A stretch of DNA of 64,000 nt. It comes from Liolophura sinensis (lineage: Eukaryota; Mollusca; Polyplacophora; Chitonida; Chitonidae). Under the pieces are notes generated by a model that worked only from the letters and a program-made list of their open reading frames with translations, was not told the origin of the DNA and made no database searches. Shown piece by piece: positions 59,501-63,889 of this stretch. A program made the position numbers and the translations under genes. Numbering within the stretch: position 1 is the first letter of the stretch; every line of letters starts with the position of its first letter. The stretch spans positions 25,399,608 to 25,463,607 of the forward strand of contig NC_088300.1 in assembly GCF_032854445.1 (NCBI RefSeq). The letters are read 5' to 3'.

Positions 59501-59662
59501 CGATAAAGTGGCAGACCAGTCCTGGATGTCTAATAGCAGGATTCCTGGGAGTGCTGTCCAGCGAGCTGAGTGTGTTCACCCTGACAGTGATCACCCTTGA
59601 GCGTTTCTACGCCATCACCCACGCCATGCAGCTCAACAAACGCCTCTCCCTGAAGCGAGCAG
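10368..59662 (+). CDS. LGR4/5/6 (rk-like): Type B LGR receptor gene (LGR4/5/6 / rickets-like), central part, 17 exons, partial at both ends
   Basis: The joined exons are 10368-10439, 15827-15898, 16196-16267, 17575-17718, 21763-21834, 25806-25877, 29050-29118, 32304-32447, 36968-37108, 37428-37493, 40165-40308, 45547-45618, 51076-51259, 51969-52074, 53597-53773, 54609-54836 and 59483-59662. They give 671 codons with no stop. Residues 1-~420 are 17 LRRs, ~425-441 the CC hinge, ~441-530 an acidic linker, ~530-540 the PGPFMPC signature, then TM1, TM2 and TM3. From family knowledge this is a plasma-membrane receptor. Insect rickets binds the cystine-knot hormone bursicon and raises cAMP through Gs, while vertebrate LGR4-6 bind R-spondins. 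The TM part ([20 protein letters not shown]) looks more like rickets than vertebrate LGR5, as I recall those proteins. The signal-peptide/LRRNT exon and TM4-TM7 are outside the window. The ligand is inferred only from homology. Confidence 0.93.
10883..11190 (+). repeat. 29-bp minisatellite, about 10 units
   Basis: The motif aataccgtac recurs every 29 bp from 10891 to 11152. The unit is roughly gtgtgtaataccgtactgtg then cacactatt. Variation is mostly in the cacac/catac/cgcac part. It lies 450 bp downstream of the LRR1 exon in the intron. Confidence 0.93.
12200..12250. repeat. C-run and CA microsatellite
   Basis: A run of about 17 C is followed by about a dozen CA units and then degenerate cacaccc. 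The low-complexity stretch opens the 153-codon minus-strand frame 12059-12520 (Gly and Cys/Val run), which is not called as a gene. Confidence 0.95.
12515..12678 (+). repeat. 32-33-bp minisatellite, 5 units
   Basis: The motif tcaatgaattgattgct recurs at 12517, 12549, 12581, 12614 and 12647, each followed by atctttggtgtt with small changes. Confidence 0.92.
12897..13046 (-). mobile_element. 5'-truncated SINE, minus strand
   Basis: The stretch matches the reversed body: atcggattggtgttgtacgc, then catacttaaaaatatttcac, then ccatctgcaggttgctggca. The head is missing. I found no clear target-site duplication. Confidence 0.8.
15105..15490 (+). repeat. Dispersed repeat D, first copy
   Basis: It starts aaaatggcttcaaagtacag (ttttctta) and ends near aaatctgaccattgacagaa. 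The second copy at 26096-26350 starts aaaatggctttgaactacag and ends attcttgaccattgagggaa. The middle parts are diverged. This copy contains one perfect TGACGTCA at about 15187. Confidence 0.6.
15588..15660 (+). mobile_element. tRNA-like SINE head, possible
   Basis: gtcctctgtggtcaagtggt followed by tagc resembles a tRNA 5' arm with an A box. No good B box or acceptor stem was seen, so a degenerate tRNA-derived element is likelier than a tRNA gene. Confidence 0.4.
15827..15898 (+). CDS. LGR4/5/6 (rk-like): LGR exon: LRR2
   Basis: This 72-nt phase 2/phase 2 exon lies between tttcag and gtgagt. It encodes [20 protein letters not shown] and then LKI, a classic 24-residue LRR (LxxNxLxxLPxxxFxGLxxLxxL). 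The split Leu codon is CT|G on the 5' side and CT|A on the 3' side. The next exon is only 297 bp away, the shortest intron of the gene here. Confidence 0.93.
16196..16267 (+). CDS. LGR4/5/6 (rk-like): LGR exon: LRR3
   Basis: This 72-nt exon lies between aacag and gtaagt. It encodes [20 protein letters not shown] and then VEQ, with split Leu codons on both sides. The LRR consensus is kept; the Cys near residue 16 is unusual inside a repeat. It aligns with the third LRR of LGR5 (QNNQLRHVPTEAL) in spacing and in the P-x-x-A-L motif. Confidence 0.9.
16640..16840 (+). mobile_element. Old SINE copy
   Basis: Matches to the family include gggagttcaattccatctca, ggaccatggtcatggatttc, gaaatattcttgagtactgt and gtaaaactcattgaaagaaa. 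Divergence is high. Confidence 0.75.
17575..17718 (+). CDS. LGR4/5/6 (rk-like): LGR exon: LRR4 and LRR5
   Basis: This 144-nt exon, between ttccaccag and gtgagt, holds two LRRs without an intron between them. The first starts [15 protein letters not shown] and the second [15 protein letters not shown]. It matches LRR4-5 of vertebrate LGR5 (DANHISYVP, WLDDNALTEIPVQAF) well. Its length is exactly twice the single-repeat exons and the phase is 2 at both ends, which points to loss of an intron between the two modules. Confidence 0.94.
17905..18640 (+). repeat. Two copies of dispersed repeat C
   Basis: At 17905-18020 the stretch aatattatttttggtgcaga is followed by gaatatcataccatgttcca and aaacctcaaaacacttttct. 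At 18540-18640 gaatatcacaccgtgttcgg and aaacctcaaaacacctttct recur. Further copies lie at 48510-48640, 49605-49700 and 50690-50830. Confidence 0.75.
21434..21600 (+). mobile_element. Inverted-repeat element, family B, partial
   Basis: atcttttcaaccaccacggt, gaccaatgttttgaagacga, atgaagtttgcttcttcaat and ccataataactgtatgcata match the 9424 copy in order. The right end was not seen. Confidence 0.7.
21763..21834 (+). CDS. LGR4/5/6 (rk-like): LGR exon: LRR6
   Basis: This 72-nt exon follows a long pyrimidine tract ending in cctag and precedes gtaagt. It encodes [20 protein letters not shown] and then LAV. VPDYAF matches IPDYAF of LGR5 LRR6. NNT is a possible N-glycosylation site. It is phase 2 on both sides with split Leu codons. 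Confidence 0.93.
23583..23862 (-). mobile_element. Complete SINE, minus strand, 10-bp target-site duplication
   Basis: The plus strand reads from a ttatttgattgg-type tail through catgctggctt-like sequence to ggttagtgcgctagc in reverse complement. The flanks tactgttgat at 23583-23592 and 23853-23862 are identical. It is more diverged than the copies at 41320 and 53032. Confidence 0.9.
24544..24760 (+). mobile_element. Short inverted-repeat element, family A
   Basis: It starts ccataattcctcaacctttt and ends cgaaaaggttgaagaatcaa. It shares agaaagtataattttatcaa and cagaataatgccttcagaat with the copy at 54068, in the same order. Confidence 0.8.
25806..25877 (+). CDS. LGR4/5/6 (rk-like): LGR exon: LRR7
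   Basis: This 72-nt exon follows a T-rich tract and tgtag, and ends before gtaagt. It encodes [20 protein letters not shown] and then LRV. The V-G in place of L-P is also seen in LRR7 of LGR5 (IHSLGKKCFDGL), which supports assignment to the same repeat position. Confidence 0.92.
26096..26350 (+). repeat. Dispersed repeat D, second copy
   Basis: The two ends match the copy at 15105-15490; the middle contains a G-rich run (about 26220-26245) where the first copy has its own G-rich part. A 93-codon minus-strand frame lies inside and is not called as a gene. Confidence 0.55.
26535..26625 (-). mobile_element. 3' part of the actc/attc-ended repeat
   Basis: tcttcatcatatgactgaaa, aattattgaatatgacatga and the final attc repeats match the element at 36325-36475, with attc in place of actc as end repeat. 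Confidence 0.55.
27344..27846 (+). repeat. 34-bp minisatellite, about 15 units
   Basis: The unit is roughly aatgttgccaagttatacat then aaccatatatacct. The two branches gttgcca and gttgcaa alternate irregularly. It is in the intron between LRR7 and LRR8. Confidence 0.92.
27900..28240 (+). repeat. Degenerate tandem repeat, possible
   Basis: Phrases such as gccttgtatgacttc, cataccatcaagac and catgtcatccagac recur at about 50-70 bp spacing. Similarity between units is weak, so this may be an old decayed array next to the 34-bp one. Confidence 0.35.
29050..29118 (+). CDS. LGR4/5/6 (rk-like): LGR exon: LRR8, 23 residues
   Basis: This 69-nt exon lies between ctccag and gtaagt. It encodes [20 protein letters not shown] and then ND, a repeat one residue shorter than its neighbours. 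LRR8 of LGR5 (DLNYNNLDEFPTAIRTL) is also short by one, so the short unit is ancestral and not a local deletion. Confidence 0.91.
30015..30385 (+). repeat. Dispersed repeat E, first copy
   Basis: It begins ggggagtttcgagtttgaac (ttttttgtcg). Later parts cagctcctcaattttctcca, cccatgtcatagtaaatgtg and ataagtcacatt recur in 40980-41280. Confidence 0.7.
32160..32270 (+). mobile_element. SINE 3' fragment
   Basis: The stretch ggttctgcccggtttccacc, caccacaatgctggccaccg, tcatataagtgacatattct matches the 3' half of the family and ends in an aatgaataaata tail. It ends about 30 bp before the acceptor of the LRR9-10 exon. Confidence 0.85.
32304..32447 (+). CDS. LGR4/5/6 (rk-like): LGR exon: LRR9 and LRR10
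   Basis: This 144-nt double-repeat exon lies between tttcag and gtgagt. It encodes a repeat starting [20 protein letters not shown] and another starting [24 protein letters not shown]...VG..AF..LP matches LRR10 of LGR5 (DNPIQFVGRSAFQHLP), and F-x-GN in the first repeat matches LRR9 (AFVGNPSL). Confidence 0.94.
32755..32900 (+). repeat. Dispersed repeat F, first copy
   Basis: gacaaaattagcattcaagc, tcaaatctaagttcaggaat and tgtctaagacagct recur at 63890-64000 as gaaaattagcatgcaggttc, aaatctaaggttaggaatat and gtctaagacagct. Confidence 0.7.
35300..35660 (+). mobile_element. Two SINE-like fragments
   Basis: At 35300-35385 ctgccagatggtcatgagtt and tcccatgggccgtgcctggt resemble the middle of the family. 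At 35590-35660 caaaccataatgatggcagc and cattgtataagtgaaatatt resemble its 3' part. The 200 bp between them is unrelated. Confidence 0.55.
36325..36475 (-). mobile_element. Second SINE-like family copy with actc-repeat end
   Basis: The stretch contains catatgactgaaaaattgta, aaaacaatgttaaaccccaa and a run of actc repeats. Read in reverse it is gtgagtgag...ggggtttaacattg, a form I associate with molluscan repeats. A related end lies at 26535-26625. Confidence 0.6.
36968..37108 (+). CDS. LGR4/5/6 (rk-like): LGR exon: LRR11 and LRR12
   Basis: This 141-nt exon lies between atcccag and gtgagt. The first repeat contains [15 protein letters not shown], which corresponds to the diagnostic EFPDLTGTANLESL of LGR4-6 LRR11. 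The second contains [19 protein letters not shown], like QISSLPQTVCNQLPNLQ. The final split codon is TT|T, giving Phe where every other LRR boundary gives Leu. These two repeats are among the strongest type B signatures in the window. Confidence 0.95.
37428..37493 (+). CDS. LGR4/5/6 (rk-like): LGR exon: LRR13, 22 residues
   Basis: This 66-nt exon lies between tttcag and gtaagt. It encodes [20 protein letters not shown] and then I. It is a short LRR with a Cys, like LRR13 of LGR5 (LLEDLPSFSVCQKLQKI). The intron before it is only 319 bp. Confidence 0.92.
37494..40164 (+). other. Intron between LRR13 and LRR14
   Basis: A short TA microsatellite begins about 10 bp after the donor (37503-37530). 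The last 700 bp are a near-exact 76-bp tandem array (39449-40140). Between them, the sequence is AT-rich with no gene seen; the frame at 38298-38630 on the minus strand has no recognisable feature. Confidence 0.7.
39449..40140 (+). repeat. 76-bp near-exact tandem array
   Basis: The motif gatacaggtaatg recurs at 39521, 39597, 39673, 39749, 39825, 39901, 39977, 40053 and 40129, exactly 76 bp apart. Units differ at only a few positions (gagtgc/gtgcgc, attgc/atcac). The array ends about 25 bp before the acceptor of the LRR14-15 exon, and each unit holds a donor-like acag|gtaatg. Confidence 0.95.
40165..40308 (+). CDS. LGR4/5/6 (rk-like): LGR exon: LRR14 and LRR15
   Basis: This 144-nt double-repeat exon lies between tatccag and gtgagt. 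The repeats start [20 protein letters not shown] and [20 protein letters not shown]. The first corresponds to LRR14 of LGR5. By my alignment from memory the second has no direct partner in human LGR5, so this exon may carry one extra repeat. The acceptor lies about 25 bp after a 76-bp tandem array and has only a short T/G-rich tract. Confidence 0.94.
40345..41280 (+). repeat. Dispersed repeat E, second copy, with about 570 bp of other sequence inside
   Basis: It begins ggagttttgagtttaaactt at 40352, and the remainder (cagctcctaaattctctcca, cccatgttacagtgaatgta, tggtcacatgat) continues at 40980-41280. The part between is absent from the 30-kb copy, so it is an insertion here or a deletion there. 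Confidence 0.65.
41310..41599 (+). mobile_element. Complete tRNA-headed SINE with 10-bp target-site duplication
   Basis: The body 41320-41589 starts ggggcctccgtggctcagtt, has an A-box-like tggctcagttggttagcgcg and a B-box-like gtgagttcaagtcc, and ends gcgtaaaacaccaatcaaat followed by an aaat-type tail. The flanks tatcataatt at 41310-41319 and 41590-41599 are identical. This is the best complete copy in the window and serves as the reference for the others. Confidence 0.93.
41833..42100 (-). mobile_element. SINE, minus strand, 8-bp target-site duplication
   Basis: The body 41841-42092 has the gtgttttacgccgtactcaa start of the reversed family and a damaged tRNA-like head. The flanks gactgtat at 41833-41840 and 42093-42100 are identical. 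It is only about 230 bp from the copy at 41320, in the opposite orientation. Confidence 0.88.
42657..42933 (-). mobile_element. Diverged SINE, minus strand, short target-site duplication
   Basis: The body 42663-42927 reads from tatttatttgattaatgttt to aggtcacagatgcccc, the reversed head. A candidate duplication is atccag at 42657-42662 and 42928-42933. It is the most diverged of three SINEs in this intron. Confidence 0.8.
43613..43912 (+). mobile_element. Family A inverted-repeat element plus a second right half
   Basis: A full copy runs 43613-43790, from gccctaattcctcaaccttc to aggttgaagaattacag. It is followed by a second right half at about 43800-43912 (gccttcagagtatgcttgaa ... aaggttgaagaattacag), so the element has been partly duplicated in place. 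Confidence 0.8.
45153..45197. repeat. GT microsatellite
   Basis: About 22 GT units in an uninterrupted run, in the intron before LRR16. Confidence 0.97.
45547..45618 (+). CDS. LGR4/5/6 (rk-like): LGR exon: LRR16
   Basis: This 72-nt exon lies between tttccacag and gtaagt. It encodes [20 protein letters not shown] and then LDD. IHPKAF matches IHPNAF of LGR5 LRR15, a conserved variation on the usual L/I-P. It is phase 2 at both ends. Confidence 0.94.
47554..47588. repeat. AT microsatellite
   Basis: An uninterrupted run of AT followed by acacacac, in the intron between LRR16 and LRR17. Confidence 0.96.
47846..47884. repeat. Tetranucleotide microsatellite (caga/cagg)
   Basis: About nine cagacagg/caga units. 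On the minus strand they give a CLSVCLSAC run within a 133-codon frame. Confidence 0.95.
48510..50830 (+). repeat. Three further copies of dispersed repeat C
   Basis: Copies at 48510-48640, 49605-49700 and 50690-50830 share aataaaggtcatgaaatact or aataaaagtcataaaatatt, then a ggtg..aaactt part, then atcatcctacgttccaaaaa and cctcagaacacctttcc with changes. All are in the same orientation as those near 18 kb. Confidence 0.75.
50047..50240 (-). mobile_element. Inverted-repeat element, family B, with both ends
   Basis: The left end is tcttcaaccttttcgacctc and the right end gttgaaaaggttgaaaaatt, which pair as inverted repeats (tcaacctttt/aaaaggttga). The same terminal core is found in family A, so the two families probably used the same transposase. 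Confidence 0.75.
51076..51259 (+). CDS. LGR4/5/6 (rk-like): LGR exon: last LRR, C-terminal cap and CC hinge
   Basis: This 184-nt exon lies between cgccacag and gtaatt. It starts with LRR17 ([20 protein letters not shown]), continues through an irregular capping repeat ([18 protein letters not shown]) and ends with [15 protein letters not shown]. The YAYxCCxF motif is the C-terminal LRR cap/hinge cysteine box of all LGRs, where it forms disulphides with the membrane-proximal cysteine. The 3' intron is phase 0, the first departure from phase 2. Confidence 0.95.
51969..52074 (+). CDS. LGR4/5/6 (rk-like): LGR exon: acidic linker with N-glycosylation site
   Basis: This 106-nt exon starts after ttgtacag and ends before gtaatc. 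It encodes [20 protein letters not shown] followed by [18 protein letters not shown] is a glycosylation sequon. The linker between the LRRs and the membrane is poorly conserved between LGR groups, so this exon is called from its frame, its splice sites and its place between clear exons. The last 31 nt of the exon and its donor form the first unit of the following tandem array. Confidence 0.85.
52044..52480 (+). repeat. 54-58-bp tandem array built from exon end plus splice donor
   Basis: About eight units start with cacaacctcaccaatatact and run through ggctccactcggtaatcact to ttcatttggtt. The first unit is the last 31 nt of the coding exon 51969-52074 with its donor and the first intron bases. 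Later units start near 52099, 52153, 52208, 52266, 52324, 52380 and 52439. Seven of the eight keep GTAATC at the donor position; the third has GCAATT. Confidence 0.9.
53023..53270 (+). mobile_element. SINE copy lacking its 3' tail, 9-bp target-site duplication
   Basis: The body 53032-53261 closely matches the copy at 41320 from the tRNA-like head to gtataagtgaaatattcact, then stops. The flanks agcattgac at 53023-53031 and 53262-53270 are identical. The usual end (gagtacggcgtaaaacacc plus tail) is missing although the duplication is intact, which is unusual for an element normally copied from its 3' end. Confidence 0.9.
53597..53773 (+). CDS. LGR4/5/6 (rk-like): LGR exon: Tyr/acid-rich linker up to ECKPLPG
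   Basis: This 177-nt phase 1/phase 1 exon follows a T-rich tract and ttgttag and ends before gtagca. It encodes a strongly acidic segment with several tyrosines ([24 protein letters not shown]) and then [10 protein letters not shown]. The Cys of ECKP is the membrane-proximal hinge cysteine. Tyr in Asp/Glu context is the usual setting of tyrosine sulphation, which is known in glycoprotein-hormone receptor hinges; that use here is inferred. NLS near the start is another glycosylation sequon. Confidence 0.92.
54068..54267 (+). mobile_element. Short inverted-repeat element, family A
   Basis: It starts ccagaattcctcaacctttt and ends gaaaaggttgacgaattaca. The length is about 200 bp, like the other copies. 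It lies between the linker exon and the TM1 exon. Confidence 0.8.
54609..54836 (+). CDS. LGR4/5/6 (rk-like): LGR exon: PGPFMPC signature, TM1, ICL1, TM2
   Basis: This 228-nt phase 1/phase 1 exon lies between atttcag and gtacag. It opens with [20 protein letters not shown], the family signature before TM1. TM1 follows with the GN of position 1.50 ([10 protein letters not shown]), a short loop SSRSKMDVP, and TM2 with the LxxxD of position 2.50 ([19 protein letters not shown]). The end DASTLG leads into extracellular loop 1. SKMDVPRFL and VDASTLG recall rickets/LGR2 much more than vertebrate LGR5. Confidence 0.96.
   Translation, partial: ARLCLVWTCSAAGCSAVASGLSSFSPSLEMVWFSLSRSAAAPRWTCRASSSVIWLVQTSVWGFTWASWPLWMRPR
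55030..55560 (+). repeat. 47-48-bp minisatellite, about 11 units
   Basis: The unit is roughly acacagaaaaataggttacc, tgtgaactcagaaaatagg, tctttagg. It keeps the minus strand open for a 240-codon frame whose protein is a simple repeat of [16 protein letters not shown]-like units, which I read as a by-product of the array. Confidence 0.92.
55665..55850 (+). mobile_element. Diverged SINE copy
   Basis: caggagcctctcaccactgt, agatctgccagcaacctgtg and ctcccaccataattttggtc match the family in order. The head is missing and the end is cut at gtgaaaatattcc. Confidence 0.75.
57251..57561 (+). repeat. 19-bp minisatellite, about 16 units
   Basis: The unit is ggtttacatcaggacctgc, with variants acagcagg and acatcagt. 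Starts at 57253, 57272 and 57291 show the 19-bp period. Because 19 is not a multiple of 3 and the unit has no stop in any frame, two long overlapping frames result (57266-57574 and 57306-57632); they are not called as genes. Confidence 0.93.
57640..57945 (+). mobile_element. Two truncated SINE units in tandem
   Basis: Two bodies start at the same point, gggaaggtctg, at about 57658 and 57819, and both run to the gcgtaaaacac region and an aaataaata-type tail. A tail-like accaatcatataaata also precedes the first. The repeated order tail-body-tail-body-tail suggests local duplication of one truncated insertion. Confidence 0.8.
58301..59160 (+). repeat. 34-bp minisatellite, 25 units, with CRE palindromes
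   Basis: The unit is roughly cccagtatggccagtggtgt followed by gtgacgtcacctat. I counted 25 units. The core octamer is TGACGTCA in 11, TGATGTCA in 9, TGACATCA in 1 and a different variant in 4. TGACGTCA is the full cAMP-response element bound by CREB/ATF factors. The block covering units 8-12 is repeated almost unchanged as units 14-18, showing a later duplication of several units at once. It lies in the intron between the TM2 and TM3 exons. Confidence 0.93.
59483..59662 (+). CDS. LGR4/5/6 (rk-like): LGR exon: extracellular loop 1, TM3, ERF motif, ICL2
   Basis: This 180-nt phase 1/phase 1 exon lies between tatttcag and gtaatt. It encodes [16 protein letters not shown], giving the Trp of loop 1 and the conserved Cys 3.25, then TM3 ([20 protein letters not shown]), the E/DRY equivalent ERF, and the second loop [18 protein letters not shown]. 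It ends GCA G| in phase 1, so TM4 begins in the next exon. No such exon is visible before 64000. Confidence 0.96.
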
Positions 59663-60236
59663 GTAATTAGCATCCTAGCAATCCGAGAGTTAATCTCAGA
59701 TTAAAAATAACTTGCACTGTTTTATATAAATAGTCTGCTGATGAGAAAGCAATGGGTTCATAAGCTTTACTTAGCTGGGATAAAAATATCTTAAACAGAA
59801 CGAAAATTGTTGGGGTTTTTCTTTTTTCTTGGAGACAGTTTGCAGCTGTCTTTTAGGTCTTATATTTCAGTCCATTGAGCATATTGTTCATGTGATTTTC
59901 ATGAGTTACTAAAAAGGAATGAACGAATGATGTGGCCTAATACCACAGTATCAATATTTCAGCCCTTTTGTTTTCAGAACATGTTTTTGGTTTTTGGAAC
60001 GTTGATTCTCTTGATACATACATGTAGAGTCATCTTAGGCAATCATTGTATTGTTGAGGAAACATTTCTGCAGATAACCTGGAAGCATGTGATTCAAATA
60101 TACAGCACAGAAAAAAAATATTTTTATAGTACATGTATATATTAGAGTTGTTTAGGCCAGTCCTTATGACTCAAGGATACAGTAGTAACACAATTTTCAA
60201 ATACAAATGCTCTAGCTTGCCCGAGGTGAATGGGAA

Positions 60237-60613
60237 ACATGCACAACCTCCAGTCTGACAGTCGTCTACTGTTGACCTTCCTGGACAGCCTCTGATGGAA
60301 TGGTCATTTTACTATTGATATTCCTAGAAAGTTTCCATTACAATGGTTGCCTGCAAGCCATTGACTTTCATGGAAAACCTGCCAGTTCATAGGTCGTCTG
60401 CAATTGATGTACATGTATTGAAGGCTGCAGTATGGTTGTCATCTACAGCTGACCGTCATGGAAAACCTCAAATACGATGGCCTACCATTGACCTCCATGG
60501 AAACCTCCAATACAGTGGTCGCCTTCAATTGACTTTAATGGAAATCGTCCAATACAAGGGTTGTCTACAATTGACCTTCATGGAAAACCTCTAATACAAG
60601 GGTTGTCTGCATG
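60237..60613 (+). repeat. Degenerate 42-bp tandem repeat
   Basis: Units of about 42 bp follow ttgaccttcatggaaaacct then ccaatacaagggttgtctac and aa. About nine units are visible, with the 3' ones clearest. The period is a multiple of three, so an 83-codon frame with 14-residue repeats stays open at 60343-60594; nothing else suggests coding. Confidence 0.75.
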
Positions 60614-60650
60614 CTGAACGCCAAGCCAGGAAGTTATAACTTCCTCTTTT

Positions 60651-60716
60651 AAAGGATTGATCCTGGATCTACCGCTCCCGAAGTGGACGCTTTACCAACT
60701 GTGCTATTCGGGCCGG
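60651..60716 (-). mobile_element. tRNA-like head of a second SINE family
   Basis: The reverse complement reads ccggcccgaatagcacagtt, ggtaaagcgtccacttcggg, agcggtagatccaggatcaa, tcc. It has an A-box-like tagcacagttgg, an anticodon-arm-like ccacttcgggagcgg and a B-box-like ggatcaatcc. The acceptor stem does not pair well, so it is not called a tRNA gene. Confidence 0.6.
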
Positions 60717-63700
60717 TGCACTTTTTTGAAGAATATTTCACATACTAGTACATGTACATCACTGCAAGCCAGAAAACAGTTTCATTTGGAACATGACATC
60801 ACTGTAAAATTTCAGCTTCCCACATTTTTAACAAAAAGGCACTATGTTATTTACATGGCAGTTTTATCCTGTATCAAACATTATCCTTGTCCAGCAGATT
60901 ATTTCCAGGTTTGCACTGATCTGGTTTATAACCTTGTGGAGGACACCTGGGTAGGGGCATAAATCATGTACATGTACTGTGCAGTGATAAACCTCCATAT
61001 GTTTTGAATCAAAACAGACATTCGCATACCTTAATTATAAAGTATTAAAATGAACCGTCGTATAGATGAAATTCTGGTGTAAAACTCCAGTCAAATAAAT
61101 ACGTGTGTTGTAATCAAATGAATTTGGCCCACATTCTCATGACGTGAAACATCTGATTTAGGATATGGTGTGGATAATGCAAATTAGGGCAATGCGATTG
61201 GCTGAAAGTAAGCCCTCACCTGAAGAGAGGTCATCTACATGTGACTCTCCAAAAAATTGTTGTAACTTTAGTGCTGGTTGTATACAGAAAAGTGCTGTCT
61301 TTGAATACTGTAATATCTTGAGGGAAAATTTTGAAGTAGGCCTTTCCTTGAACCGCACGCCCCAGTAAAATCTTATCTCCATATCAGCTAACACGCAAGT
61401 CCCAAGCGCATATTAATGTGACTTTGAAGAACTGGGCAATTAGGCTAGTTGTAACCAAAGTCCACAGACAGGGCGGGTCTTGCAGAAATAATACATTGTT
61501 AACGGCTTACTCGTATGATTATATGGTGATTACTTGCATTCTATATCTGTCACTCTGAGAATATGAAATTTCCGCAAAGATTATGGTTTATTGGACGCAT
61601 GACAACAATGCTGCAGTGAAATGAGAGCTGCTATTAAAATTTGTATGATGTATGGCAGTGTCTGTACAGTTTTAGAACCAATGCAGCCTTGTGCCTTAAT
61701 CACTTCAAGCTTTTATCTTACGCACCTCGTTAGGTGAATGACTAATAGGCCTGCTGAAAATCGTAATGTAATGAGCTCTTTGAAATAAAATGATGAAAGC
61801 TTACCGATAATTCTTCTTGACAATGGCCTGCTATAGAAATCCTTGTATTATACGTGACACAAATAACGTAAAACCTTACTCATAATTCCTTTTAGCTCTG
61901 TTTTCATTGCAATGAACAGATTAGTCTTGTATATTTTACATGAAGGCCATCCTTAAAAGTATCTAAGTTGGGCGTAACCAGAAGAATCAGGTTGATCAGA
62001 AGGAAATTGTTTTTTTCTTATTCTGATTGTAGAGATTGTAAAAAAATCTGCATGGAGAGAAAAACTCAAAAAAAAAACTTTTTTCAAAATCCTAATAAAT
62101 CTAGGGTCTTTTTTTCAACATTCGGTAAAGTTACGCCCATGCCTAATGAATAAATTTAAATGATGGCCTAAATGTGACTGTCACCATGCATGCATTTAGG
62201 GCCCATAAGTACGGATTTATGGACTGCTCTTCGAGCTCCTTGGAGTCCTCAGGCAAAGACGTTAACTGCCCACACTCAGATATGTTTAAACACTTCATTT
62301 TGAGACTGTCAGAAATCTGTGCCTGTGGGAAATCATTAAGCAGTTGTATTAGCCCTCTTACAATTGTTTACGATGACAGCATGTCTTTTCCTTGGGATTC
62401 TTGATATTAAACTGAGACAGCTGAATACATGGACACAGTGAAGTATGTTCAATACTATATGGTAGCATTTTCCCATAGCCATAATTCAATCCTCAAAAAT
62501 GTATTTTTTATGTTGGTTTAAGTATGAATATATTGGAATAATTGGTCGTAGATTTTGGTAAAAGCCTTTGGAAAAGAGATAGGTACATTTTGGTTTACTT
62601 GTTTGGATCACCTAAGAATACTCTTATTACTTTATATTCTATTGAATTACTCATTATATTGAAATTTAAATGTACAAATTATATTATATATTAATATATT
62701 CATAATTGGCTCTTGAGTAGGATAAAGGGTTGATGACATATTGAAAAGTACATTATTTTAAAAGTATGTGTGTATCAGATGCCGGAAATGAGTTTGTTGT
62801 TGGGTTCGAAAATATAGTATTCATTCCGACTGAGCCTATACTGTCAGTACCACAGCATGCTTGAATGTTACTGGGTTACTACATTTATGGACCTCAATCA
62901 GTGATACAAGCACAAAAGGCCTCCTTTTTATAATTGTGCATATAAGCCGATTTAACAGTTTGGCTTTAGAAATAACAGCTTCTGATTTCTTCTGAGTTGA
63001 GTAAAGGCAGCTGAATTTCTGTGACTGAAAATCAATGTAAACCATCTACCAGTAGATACAAATGTACTTACTGCTTGAATGTAGCTCATGAATCAGATTC
63101 CAGACTAATGCTAACTTGTCTGTATATTGCCTTGGTATAAAAACTGACAGATAGCCCAGGGACCTGACTGTATCTGCGGTGATAGCCAGGTTATTGATTA
63201 ATTTGAGAGATGTAAAGCATCTATCTGTAGGTCAAGTGGCATACACACAACAGCAGTTTGGACATATCGTTAGATGAAGTTTCACATCAAACCTGGCAAT
63301 TGCCAGAGAGACTCCAGTGACACACTGACATGTAGTTGGCAGCTTTTGTCATGGTTGTGTTGCCAAAAGTTGTGCTAGAGATTTGGCACCATTTTAAACT
63401 GGCTGCCAATCATGTCGCAGGACTTGAGGGCATGCAACTATTCACTTTTTAATACCAGAAGATTGATATTTAGCAAAAATAAGTTAATTGAATGATCGAT
63501 AAAAGAAGAACATTAAGATAATTTTTTTTTTTGTTTTTATTTTTTTGGGGGACTTTCAGGTTTACTGCATGCACTGATAGACTAGCAGTTTTCTTGCATA
63601 TATTGTACTTCTACTTTACTACAAGGTATATAACCTCAGTGGATCGCCGGCAGAAAATCCACAAATTCTCCAAAGGTAGTGGAGGTTGCACGAATTGGTT

Positions 63701-63889
63701 CATATCCTTGGAAGATAGGACGAGTCTCAGAGGGCCATTCCCAGGTTGATCCTTTCCTTCTGTGTAATCTCTGACTAGCTTCCGCAGAGGATCATGCTTC
63801 ACGAAGCTGTCTTACACTTAACACTTGGTCTAACTGACTTCAAAACTGTTCAGTTATGACCCACTTTATTAAAGAGTTTTTATTTTAAT

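Noticed and set aside
62174-62404. 76-codon frame as possible downstream LGR exon
   Set aside because: It has no hydrophobic TM segment or LGR motif and does not fit the phase 1 acceptor required after 59662.
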